Both the position numbers and the translations under genes were made by a program. Under the pieces are notes generated by a model. The model saw nothing but the letters and a program-made list of their open reading frames with translations, searched no databases and was not told the DNA's origin. Shown here in pieces: positions 1 through 4,739 of a DNA stretch of 5,369 bases. The stretch covers positions 1 through 5,369 of the forward strand of contig JAOUDR010000240.1 of assembly GCA_029859185.1 (NCBI GenBank). The letters are read 5' to 3'. This DNA is from Gemmatimonadota bacterium (lineage in GTDB: Bacteria > Gemmatimonadota > Gemmatimonadetes > Gemmatimonadales > GWC2-71-9). How positions within the stretch are numbered: position 1 is the stretch's first letter; each line of letters begins with the position of its first letter.

Positions 1-1
1 G

Positions 2-109
2 CTCGCCATCCCCTGGGGGTACGTAGTTCGTAGGTACATCCGTGAGCGGGGTGATCCCTGGTCATGGTCGAGGGCGAGCGATGTGAACGGACATACCGAT
101 GTCAGCTGA
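2..109 (+). CDS. Possible C-terminal end of a truncated upstream gene
   Basis: An open frame enters from the left edge and ends at TGA 107-109. It would encode about 35 residues, with an aromatic and basic run (IPWGYVVRRYIRERGDPWSW) that reads like a real protein tail, perhaps the cytoplasmic end of a membrane protein. The other two forward frames stop within the first 35 bases. Thirty-five open codons in GC-rich DNA can arise by chance, and no family is recognised, so this is a tentative call. It could belong to the same cassette as the next small gene or to a preceding one. Confidence 0.3.
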   Translation, partial: LAIPWGYVVRRYIRERGDPWSWSRASDVNGHTDVS

Positions 110-129
110 GCGTGACGGGATGCGCCCTT

Positions 130-154
130 GCGGCCCAACCCGGTGTTCGGCCGC
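130..154 (+). repeat. Short hairpin with attC-like core (AAC-loop-GTT)
   Basis: GCGGCCCAAC (130-139) and GTTCGGCCGC (145-154) pair in 9 of 10 positions around a 5-base loop. The left half contains GCCCAAC, which fits the R'' pattern RYYYAAC. The right half starts GTTCGGC, one base away from the R' pattern GTTRRRY. It may be a collapsed or decayed attC boundary that starts the first cassette, or simply a small hairpin between two genes. Confidence 0.35.
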
Positions 155-174
155 CCTCCTAGTATGGAGACGAC

Positions 175-351
175 ATGAAACACGAACTCTCTATCCTGCT
201 TCTTTGGGCAATCGCCATCAGCGTCACATTTCTCAAGGTAGACCAGCAAGGCCTTGTCACGATCCTCGGCCCAGTCTACTCGATCTGCATGATTGGGTCG
301 ATCATCGTGGTGCGAGCGGCGCGCTCGAGTTCGCCCCGCTGGTCGGCCTAA
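175..351 (+). CDS. Small two-helix membrane protein, cassette-borne
   Basis: This 58-residue ORF starts at ATG 175, which has GGAG at 166-169 five bases upstream, and ends at TAA 349-351. The TAA lies inside the R'' box of attC1, a common arrangement in compact integron cassettes. The product has two hydrophobic stretches, about residues 5-22 (LSILLLWAIAISVTFLKV) and 27-46 (LVTILGPVYSICMIGSIIVV), joined by a short polar turn (DQQG), and a basic, serine-rich tail. A two-helix inner-membrane hairpin is the natural reading. No family is recognised and the function is unknown. The ribosome site, the frame ending in the attC and the membrane pattern together make it much more likely to be a gene than the overlapping frame at 99-434, which has no such features and reads straight through attC1. 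Confidence 0.7.
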   Translation: MKHELSILLLWAIAISVTFLKVDQQGLVTILGPVYSICMIGSIIVVRAARSSSPRWSA

Positions 352-405
352 CAACCGGTTGTAGCGGACGGTGCTGCGCGCCGCCGCTGAACCGGGGCGT
401 TAGGC
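346..405 (+). other. attC1 recombination site (60 bp)
   Basis: R'' is GCCTAAC at 346-352 and R' is GTTAGGC at 399-405, exact reverse complements. Inside them CCGGTT-g-TAGCGG (355-367) pairs with CCGCTGAACCGG (384-395), leaving G361 unpaired and one G-T wobble. Unpaired bases on one arm are typical of the folded attC bottom strand used by integron integrases. The expected strand exchange point is between G399 and T400. The site follows the 58-residue membrane protein gene and precedes the hydrolase cassette. Confidence 0.85.
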
Positions 406-435
406 CGCAGGACAGCATACACGTAATCACGTAAT

Positions 436-441
436 GAGGAG
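436..441 (+). promoter_or_regulatory. Ribosome binding site that sets the hydrolase start
   Basis: GAGGAG lies seven bases before ATG 449. The upstream in-frame ATG at 434 has no Shine-Dalgarno sequence of its own, and this one would fall inside its coding sequence. An 8-bp tandem repeat, CACGTAAT twice at 420-435, directly precedes and touches it. Confidence 0.6.
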
Positions 442-448
442 ACAATGC

Positions 449-1495
449 ATGCTGGAACCGCTCCACCCTAGCGGCGCTCTGCCAGCGGTGATTGCGCTCG
501 CTCTCAGTATTCCGCTTGCAGCACACGCTGTCGCGCAATCACCGGCCACGGCCGATCGCCCTGACCTTCCACCTCTGGGGCGGCTGGTCGACGTGGGCGG
601 CTATCGGCTTCACACGTATTGCACTGGTACACGATCACCAGGGCGGCCAACGGTCGTGCTCAGCGCTGGGGACGGGGACTTCGCTGTAGACTGGGGTCTT
701 GTCCAGCCCGCCGTCGCGGAGTCGGCGCGAGTGTGCTCGTACGACCGCGCTGGTACTGGCTGGAGCGATCCCGGCCCCGAGCCAAGAACGCTCCACCAGG
801 AAGCCGCGGAACTCGATCTGCTGCTCGCGAATGCCGGTGAACAGCCTGCGTATGTGCTCGTAGGGCACTCAGTGGGGGCGCTCGTCGTAAGGGTATTTCA
901 GGAGCAAAGACCACACAACGTGGTGGGCATGGTGCTCGTGGATCCCACGCACGAAGATGCACGACTGGGATACCGGGGGAGCCTCGTCCAGATGCGGACC
1001 CTGGCTACCGGGCGCCCCGTTCCGCCCGTGCGCTCCCTCGCGGAGAGTCCTCCTTCGCAAGCGACGGGACCGGCACTCGAAGCCTGCCGAGCCGCTGCGG
1101 CGGCCTCGGCAGTTGAGGTCCCATTCGATAAGCTCCCAGCGCGCGATCAGGAATACCACCTGTGGGCGCTGCGCCACCCTGCCTGCCTCGCGAACCAGCA
1201 GGACTATCTCCCGGACGAACTGGCTGCGATCTACGCGCGCCGCCGCGAGACCCCTCAGCCACTGGGCGGAACGCCACTGATCGTTATCGCTGCGGTGCCG
1301 GGCAGCGCGCCGCCTGGGGTGTCGCTCGACGAGTGGCGGCGAGAGAAGGCGGACCACATGAGCGATCTGGCCCGTCTCTCATCTCGTGGCCGCGTCGTCA
1401 CTGATGCACCGAGCGGCCATCACCTTCAACTCGACGATCCCCTCGTGGTAATCCGTGCTATTCGCGACGTGATTCGGGAGGTGCAACAACGATGA
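449..1495 (+). CDS. Alpha/beta hydrolase, probably exported
   Basis: A 348-residue serine hydrolase of the alpha/beta fold; the substrate cannot be assigned. The N-terminus has a long hydrophobic stretch ending AHAVA-Q near residue 29, which looks like a signal peptide cleaved before QSPATADR. The fold's landmarks follow in order: an oxyanion-region strand and loop (LSAGDGDFAVDW, about 71-82), YDRAGTGWSD (about 98-107), the nucleophile elbow GHSVG (139-143, Ser141), LVDPTHED after strand 6 (Asp165 a candidate acid), a helical cap (about 175-270), and SGHHLQLDDP near the end with catalytic His324. The length is normal for the family. ATG 434 is an in-frame alternative adding MRRQC, which would supply the positive charges a signal peptide usually has, but it lacks a ribosome site. 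Only 24 bases separate the stop from attC2, so this is a compact single-gene cassette (400-1621). It could be an esterase, lipase or lactonase-type enzyme. Confidence 0.85.
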   Translation: MLEPLHPSGALPAVIALALSIPLAAHAVAQSPATADRPDLPPLGRLVDVGGYRLHTYCTGTRSPGRPTVVLSAGDGDFAVDWGLVQPAVAESARVCSYDRAGTGWSDPGPEPRTLHQEAAELDLLLANAGEQPAYVLVGHSVGALVVRVFQEQRPHNVVGMVLVDPTHEDARLGYRGSLVQMRTLATGRPVPPVRSLAESPPSQATGPALEACRAAAAASAVEVPFDKLPARDQEYHLWALRHPACLANQQDYLPDELAAIYARRRETPQPLGGTPLIVIAAVPGSAPPGVSLDEWRREKADHMSDLARLSSRGRVVTDAPSGHHLQLDDPLVVIRAIRDVIREVQQR

Positions 1496-1519
1496 CTGTG
1501 ACGTCCGTGTTCCGCTGCG

Positions 1520-1627
1520 GCCTAACCAGGAAATGGAGCTGCCGAAGCGCGGCGCCGCACTGCGGCGCGCCGTGACCGGCAGCGGGAGCGGCGCCGCGCT
1601 TCGCAGCTCATTTCCGGAACGTCAGGC
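1520..1627 (+). other. attC2 recombination site (108 bp) with variant R' box
   Basis: R'' is GCCTAAC at 1520-1526; R' is GTCAGGC at 1621-1627, one base off the GTTRRRY pattern. The inner arms are long and strong: 1529-1558 (GGAAATGGAGCTG..., ending GCGGCGCCGC) pairs with 1588-1615 (starting GCGGCGCCGC, ending CAGCTCATTTCC) over 28 bp, with two unpaired bases on the left arm (one G near 1535-1536 and one C near 1542-1543). The loop is about 29 bases. The length, orientation and position after the hydrolase gene fit a larger attC. Confidence 0.8.
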
Positions 1628-1661
1628 GTCACGGTCGCGGTCCATACATTGGGAGGTCGAG

Positions 1662-2099
1662 ATGAACGACATCGAAGCCGCAAACATCGCGGTTGTCCGC
1701 AAGTACTTTGACGGTTGCAACACGGGCAAGCTCGACGATCTGCTAAGCACGCTCGGGCCAGACGTTTGTCACTACTTCTTGCCCCCATCGTTTCTACCGA
1801 TTACTGGCGCGGAGCATCTCGCCCGCTACTGGCGAAAGTACAAACATGCGCTGGATCCATTCTGGTCCATCGATCGGATCATTGCCAGCGGCGACGAAGT
1901 CGTCAACGAATGGAGTTGCCTGTGGACCCCTCCGGGAAGCAAGCTCCGGCTCATGGCGCGAGGCACCGAGTGGTACGTCATGCGAGACGGCCGTATTGCC
2001 GAGGTCCGGGCGTACTTCATCGCGGATTCAGCCGCCAACGCCGAGCTGGCCAAGTTCCCGTACGCGCAAAGAGGCTATCTGCTAAGCGACAGCGCATGA
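1662..2099 (+). CDS. SnoaL-like / NTF2-fold small protein
   Basis: A 145-residue protein of the NTF2-like superfamily, closest in look to SnoaL-like (nuclear transport factor 2 family) proteins. The start is ATG 1662, with GGGAGG at 1651-1656 five bases upstream. The in-frame extension back to 1533 would run through attC2 and is rejected. The pattern fits the cone-shaped alpha+beta fold: an N-terminal helix (IAVVRKYFDGCNTGKLDDLL, about 9-28), a loop with HYFLPP, a helix around 50-64, and late strands with EWSCLW and GTEWYVMRDGRIAEVRAYF (101-119), the region that usually reads G.EwyvmrdGrI.evR.Y in such proteins. Members include polyketide cyclases, dehydratases, isomerases and many of unknown role, so no reaction can be assigned. 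No signal peptide is seen; it is probably cytoplasmic. It is the only gene of cassette 1622-2197. Confidence 0.85.
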   Translation: MNDIEAANIAVVRKYFDGCNTGKLDDLLSTLGPDVCHYFLPPSFLPITGAEHLARYWRKYKHALDPFWSIDRIIASGDEVVNEWSCLWTPPGSKLRLMARGTEWYVMRDGRIAEVRAYFIADSAANAELAKFPYAQRGYLLSDSA

Positions 2100-2125
2100 C
2101 GCCCTTGGAGCCCCACCATGGCGAC

Positions 2126-2203
2126 GCCTAACCCTTCGCTCCAGCCGACCCGCTACGGCTGGCTTCGCCAGCCTTCGCAGGCGGCTGAGCTCAAACGTTA
2201 GGC
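2126..2203 (+). other. attC3 recombination site (78 bp)
   Basis: R'' is GCCTAAC at 2126-2132 and R' is GTTAGGC at 2197-2203. Between them CTCCAGCCG (2139-2147) pairs with CGGCTGAG (2182-2189), leaving one extra C unpaired. The apex holds a perfect 7-bp hairpin, GGCTGGC (2157-2163) and GCCAGCC (2167-2173), with loop TTC. CCAGCC at 2141-2146 can pair instead with GGCTGG at 2157-2162, so two alternative folds compete. This is the most canonical of the four sites. Confidence 0.88.
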
Positions 2204-2318
2204 GCCACCCTGTGCTGCGGAGTATAGTCCCGACTACGGGCCTTTGCCGGGACCTGACACGACGCCATCCGGTAGCTGCGGATGGTGCGTTTACGGACTG
2301 ACAGAGCGTGGAGGAAGC
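2204..2318 (+). other. Leader of the DUF1772 cassette, two hairpins
   Basis: This 115-base stretch between attC3 and the membrane protein gene is the longest cassette leader in the window. GTCCCG (2227-2232) can pair with CGGGAC (2248-2253). CCATCC (2265-2270) can pair with GGATGG (2280-2285) around a 9-base loop. The second hairpin ends about 25 bases before the ribosome site. TATAGT at 2223-2228 resembles a -10 box but has no matching -35. No gene is supported here. Confidence 0.35.
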
Positions 2319-2813
2319 ATGGGGCTCTTTGAGATTGCATTGATCCTGGCTGCCTTCCTTTGCTCCCTGGTGGCAGGCTTCCTGTTTGCATTTGCAGTGG
2401 TAGCGATGCCGGGCATGAAGGCCCTAGGTGACCGGGAGTTCATCCGAGCGTTTCAAGCGATCGATCGCGTCATCCAGAACAACCAGCCGGCATTCATGTT
2501 GGTGTGGGTTGGGTCAGTTCTGACTTTGGTGACTGCCGCTGCACTTGGGATGGGGCAACTGGATCGCACCGGGCGTGTCTTAGTCATCGTTGCCTCGCTC
2601 GCCTACCTTCTCGGCGTCCAGTTGCCGACCGTCGCGATCAACGTCCCGCTCAACAACAAGCTGCAAACTCTCAATGCCGACTCCATGAATGAAAGCAGCC
2701 AGCGGGCGGCTCGCGCAGACTTCGAACCGCGCTGGAACCGATGGAACCGAATCCGGACTGTCGTTGCAGGCCTCGTATCTGCAATGTTGCTAGTCCTGCT
2801 TTCCAGGCTCTAG
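2319..2813 (+). CDS. DUF1772 (anthrone oxygenase-like) membrane protein
   Basis: A 164-residue integral membrane protein that matches the DUF1772 pattern by eye. The start is ATG 2319, preceded by GGAGG at 2310-2314. Four hydrophobic segments can be seen, at about residues 4-29, 57-76, 86-108 and 146-162. Family-type features include the early FAFAVVAMPGMKAL turn (23-36), a helix with FIRAFQAIDRVIQNNQPAFM (41-60), the NVPLNNKL motif after the third segment (108-115), and FEPRWNRWNRIRT (135-147) before the last. A few fungal and bacterial relatives are called anthrone oxygenases of polyketide pathways, but most DUF1772 proteins have no known role, so a reaction should not be assumed. The base composition looks somewhat less GC-rich than that of the sigma-factor genes further right, in keeping with a transferred cassette. 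It is the only gene of cassette 2198-2990. Confidence 0.85.
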   Translation: MGLFEIALILAAFLCSLVAGFLFAFAVVAMPGMKALGDREFIRAFQAIDRVIQNNQPAFMLVWVGSVLTLVTAAALGMGQLDRTGRVLVIVASLAYLLGVQLPTVAINVPLNNKLQTLNADSMNESSQRAARADFEPRWNRWNRIRTVVAGLVSAMLLVLLSRL

Positions 2814-2862
2814 AGCGCCACCGCATTGGGTAGCTGTTCGGTGCAAGCAGGGGCGGGGTGGC

Positions 2863-2996
2863 GCCTAACACGCGTTAGGAGCTGACGGGCGCGGCGGGTG
2901 GCGTTGATACACGCGCCTTGATAGATGCGAGTAGATCCAACTGATAGCGCGCGCCTGGAAACAAGCGCCCGCAGCTCAAACGCAGGGACGTTAGGC
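2863..2996 (+). other. attC4 recombination site (134 bp), last of the array
   Basis: R'' is GCCTAAC at 2863-2869 and R' is GTTAGGC at 2990-2996. The inner arms are 2872-2892 (GCGTTaGGAGCTGaCGGGCGC) and 2965-2983 (GCGCCCGCAGCTCAAACGC), with bulges and one mismatch. The loop is long and contains short TTGATA repeats at 2904 and 2918. The spacing between core and arm is uneven: two bases on the left, six on the right. A second GTTAGG copy lies at 2874-2879 only four bases after R'', giving CCTAAC-ACGC-GTTAGG. The R'' assignment is supported by its flank, which is the exact complement of this cassette's own first bases at 2197-2210. Confidence 0.75.
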
Positions 2997-3217
2997 GGGC
3001 CGCAGTCGGTGCGATTCGCCCTTCCTGTCGTGCGTCGCGCTACCTGCCCTCGCCGTCGCATTGAGCACCGTGAGTGTGGCGGGTGCTGGGCACCACGGTG
3101 CGCACGTCCCACCGAGCACATCCGTGTCATGGAAACAGATCGAGCGGCGGTCTATCCGCTGCTGTCGATCGAGCCGTCTCGGCGTTCTTTCCAGACACAT
3201 CTGCTCAGGAGGTGCTC
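2997..3217. other. Array-to-chromosome junction, no gene supported
   Basis: The 221 bases between the last attC and the lipoprotein gene hold no supported ORF. The open frame from 3074 that joins the lipoprotein in phase lacks a ribosome site and puts an implausible Arg/His/Cys-rich leader before the signal peptide. A small hairpin cluster lies at 3082-3100 (GGTGC/GCACC overlapping CACC/GGTG). No convincing promoter pair was found. A promoter for the lipoprotein gene, if it is not part of the array, should lie here. Confidence 0.4.
3207..3212 (+). promoter_or_regulatory. Ribosome binding site that sets the lipoprotein start
   Basis: AGGAGG lies five bases before GTG 3218. The neighbouring in-frame GTG at 3212 overlaps the Shine-Dalgarno sequence itself and so cannot use it, which favours 3218. 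Confidence 0.7.
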
Positions 3218-3814
3218 GTGCGTACCACTGCCTGTTCACTCGCTCTGGGGGCCGTGTTAATCGTCGGCTGCAACGAGCAGCCTACTTCGTCCACGGATTC
3301 GGACGCCGCCGCAGTGGCTCCCGCGTTCGCCATCAACCACGCGCCGGCACAATCGGGGATCGTGATGCGTGGTGAAACGTCGGTGGCCGTCGGTTGGACC
3401 GACGAGGAAGATGGGACGTTCGTGTTCATCGGTATCGACCCCCGTGATTTCTGCAATGGTACCTTCGAGTTCGATATCGTGCCGATGCATGAGGTCGCCC
3501 TTCCCGGCGACCGAGGGACTCTCGAGCTCGCTCAGGGAAAGGACGTCAGGACGACGGTGTGGCCGTTCCCTGGCTTCAGTGGCTGCGATCTACTCGAGAT
3601 CTATGAGCCGCTGGCGGCCGGAGTGTCTGAGCTCGTGTACACCGACAACTTCGGCTTCCGCGCCGGTCGGTCGAACGCCAACGCCTTCGGGTATCGCGCC
3701 CATGGGACACTGGTGCTGGCCGGTGGCGCCGACGCCGCCTTCAGTGCGCATTGGAATCGGACGTACAACGGGAATACCGGTGTCAAGGACAACACCCAGA
3801 TCTCGTTGCACTAG
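3218..3814 (+). CDS. Putative lipoprotein of unknown function
   Basis: A 198-residue protein starting at GTG 3218 with a strong Shine-Dalgarno sequence. The N-terminus MRTTACSLALGAVLIVGC is a lipoprotein signal: Arg2, a hydrophobic core and the lipobox IVG-Cys18. The mature protein begins CNEQPTSSTDSDAAAV, a low-complexity linker, so it should be tethered to the outside of a membrane. The rest (about 36-198) is rich in short beta-like stretches such as ETSVAVGW, GTFVFIG, NGTFEFDIVPM, GTLVLAGG and AAFSAHWN, suggesting a beta-sandwich. Cys79 and Cys123 are the only mature cysteines apart from the lipidated one and could form a disulfide. No named family is recognised. It follows the last attC but has no attC of its own, so it is probably chromosomal. 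It is followed at once by a strong hairpin and is therefore probably monocistronic. Confidence 0.8.
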   Translation: MRTTACSLALGAVLIVGCNEQPTSSTDSDAAAVAPAFAINHAPAQSGIVMRGETSVAVGWTDEEDGTFVFIGIDPRDFCNGTFEFDIVPMHEVALPGDRGTLELAQGKDVRTTVWPFPGFSGCDLLEIYEPLAAGVSELVYTDNFGFRAGRSNANAFGYRAHGTLVLAGGADAAFSAHWNRTYNGNTGVKDNTQISLH

Positions 3815-3845
3815 CTGAGCAGGGAGCACCAGCGTTGGAACCGGT

Positions 3846-3873
3846 ACGGGCGGTCCCTTGCGGGACCGCCCGT
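3846..3873 (+). terminator. Strong terminator-like hairpin
   Basis: ACGGGCGGTCCC (3846-3857) pairs perfectly with GGGACCGCCCGT (3862-3873) over 12 bp with a TTGC loop, 31 bases after the lipoprotein stop. The sequence after it (CCGCCTCGTCACTCC) has few Ts, so this is not a classic intrinsic terminator. GC-rich bacteria often use such U-poor hairpins as terminators or mRNA 3' stabilisers. It separates the lipoprotein gene from the sigma-factor operon. Confidence 0.7.
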
Positions 3874-3945
3874 CCGCCTCGTCACTCCGACACCCAGCCC
3901 GGCGCCGCGCACCTCGCCTGTCACTGAAGATTCTCTCATGACATG

Positions 3946-3973
3946 TTTACGATCTCCTCACGGAGTGTAGATT
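3946..3973 (+). promoter_or_regulatory. Candidate sigma-70-like promoter for the sigma operon
   Basis: TTTACG (3946-3951) and TAGATT (3968-3973) each match 4 of 6 bases of the -35 and -10 consensus, with a 16-base spacer. They sit in the only clearly AT-richer stretch between the terminator hairpin and the sigma gene. The leader would be very short. An autoregulated ECF promoter is also possible and cannot be told apart here. Confidence 0.25.
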
Positions 3974-3985
3974 CGGAATGCAGTG

Positions 3986-4669
3986 ATGACCCCCGGGCGG
4001 TCGCAGGTGTCCACATTCGTTCCACCCCAGCTGGCTGGCGTGCTCGCCGCATCCGACGATGTGACCCGCGGTCACGCGTGGGCGGCGTTCCTCCACGAGT
4101 ACAGCACGCTCCTGCTCAAGGTCGCCCGAAGGACCGCGCCGAGTCATGACGGCGCCATGGATCGCTACGCCTTTATTCTGGACCAGCTCCGTGACGATGG
4201 ATGTCGCCGGCTCCGTGCCTTCGCGGCAGACGGCCGGGGAAAGTTCACCACCTGGTTGGTCGTGGTCGCGCGCCGGCTGTGCGTGGATTACCACCGTCAC
4301 ACTCATGGCCGTCTTCAAGCGGAGCAGGAGTCGAGCCCGGCCCAGGCCCTGGAACATGTCGCGAGACGCAACTTGGTGGACTTCGTTGCCGCAGAGATCG
4401 ATTTGGAGCAAATGGGGGACGGAAAACGTCCCCATCCCGATGCGGAGGTCCTGAGAGAGGAACGGCGGACGGCTCTCAGGCATGTTGTAGCGAAACTCGA
4501 TGTCGCCGATCAACTGCTCCTGACGCTGCGGTTCGAGGATGACGTACCGCTGAACAAGATCGGCCAGATGATTGGCTTGCGCTCACGCTTTCAGGTGCAT
4601 CGTCGGCTGACGGCCGTCCTGGCCCGGCTCAAAGACGGGCTGGAGGCCCGTGGCATTTCGGAGCCATGA
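3986..4669 (+). CDS. ECF-type RNA polymerase sigma factor
   Basis: A sigma-70 family factor of the extracytoplasmic-function type, 227 residues from ATG 3986. GTG 3983 directly before it is in phase and would add one residue; neither start has a good Shine-Dalgarno sequence. Region 2 spans about residues 31-108, with helix HAWAAFLHEYSTLLLKVARR and the conserved GRGKFTTWLVVVARRLCVDY segment that corresponds to the core-binding and -10 recognition helices. A linker of about 50 residues (HRHTHGRLQAEQE onward) precedes region 4 (about 158-222), whose helix-turn-helix reads VPLNKIGQMIGL then FQVHRRLTAVLARLKDGL and should contact the -35 element. It lacks the sigma regions 1.1 and 3. It is slightly longer than many ECF factors because of the extended linker. 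It lies 70 bases upstream of its probable anti-sigma partner. Confidence 0.88.
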   Translation: MTPGRSQVSTFVPPQLAGVLAASDDVTRGHAWAAFLHEYSTLLLKVARRTAPSHDGAMDRYAFILDQLRDDGCRRLRAFAADGRGKFTTWLVVVARRLCVDYHRHTHGRLQAEQESSPAQALEHVARRNLVDFVAAEIDLEQMGDGKRPHPDAEVLREERRTALRHVVAKLDVADQLLLTLRFEDDVPLNKIGQMIGLRSRFQVHRRLTAVLARLKDGLEARGISEP

Positions 4670-4739
4670 ACCGGCGCACCTCCAGGCTGCCATATCCGTT
4701 TCATAGGAAGAGACGGAACACCATTATCGGAAAGAGGAT

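Larger units (their letters stand above)
1..2996 (+). mobile_element. Integron gene-cassette array, distal end (integrase not in window)
   Basis: Four attC-like sites alternate with single short genes, all on the + strand, each gene lying just upstream of its site. This is the layout of an integron cassette array. Taking the recombination point as G|TT in each R' box, the complete cassettes are 400-1621 (alpha/beta hydrolase), 1622-2197 (SnoaL-like protein) and 2198-2990 (DUF1772 membrane protein). A partial or degenerate cassette at the left carries the 58-residue membrane protein. The attC sites differ in length (60, 108, 78 and 134 bp) and in inner sequence, so the cassettes were probably gathered from several sources. 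No integrase, attI or Pc promoter is visible. By standard polarity they would lie left of position 1, but an integrase-less cluster (CALIN) is equally possible. No further attC is seen after 2996, so the array appears to end there. Confidence 0.85.

Noticed and set aside
99..434. 111-residue + strand ORF covering the small membrane gene and attC1
   Set aside because: It runs straight through a recombination site, has no ribosome site, and its Arg/His/Cys-rich product looks like an out-of-frame GC-rich translation.
869..1357. 162-residue minus-strand ORF inside the hydrolase gene
   Set aside because: It is antisense to a well-recognised enzyme gene, and its arginine-rich product has no protein-like pattern.
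1715..2131. + strand ORF overlapping the SnoaL-like gene and ending at the attC3 TAA
   Set aside because: The stop in R'' resembles a real cassette gene, but the frame has no ribosome site and a low-quality basic product, and it overlaps a recognised family in another frame.
2118..2201. 27-codon ORF from ATG 2118 that reads through attC3 to TAG in the R' box
   Set aside because: It is made almost wholly of the attC sequence, has no ribosome site, and follows from the conserved attC arms. Such peptides are a common artefact at attC sites.
2875..2990. A gene-less mini-cassette between the two GTTAGG copies
   Set aside because: The inner copy reads GTTAGGA, not matching the R' end pattern, while the 14-bp match of the R'' flank at 2856-2869 to 2197-2210 and the paired inner arms support one long attC.
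3947..4513. 188-residue minus-strand ORF opposite the sigma factor
   Set aside because: The sense strand encodes clear sigma regions 2 and 4; the antisense frame is open only because of codon bias.
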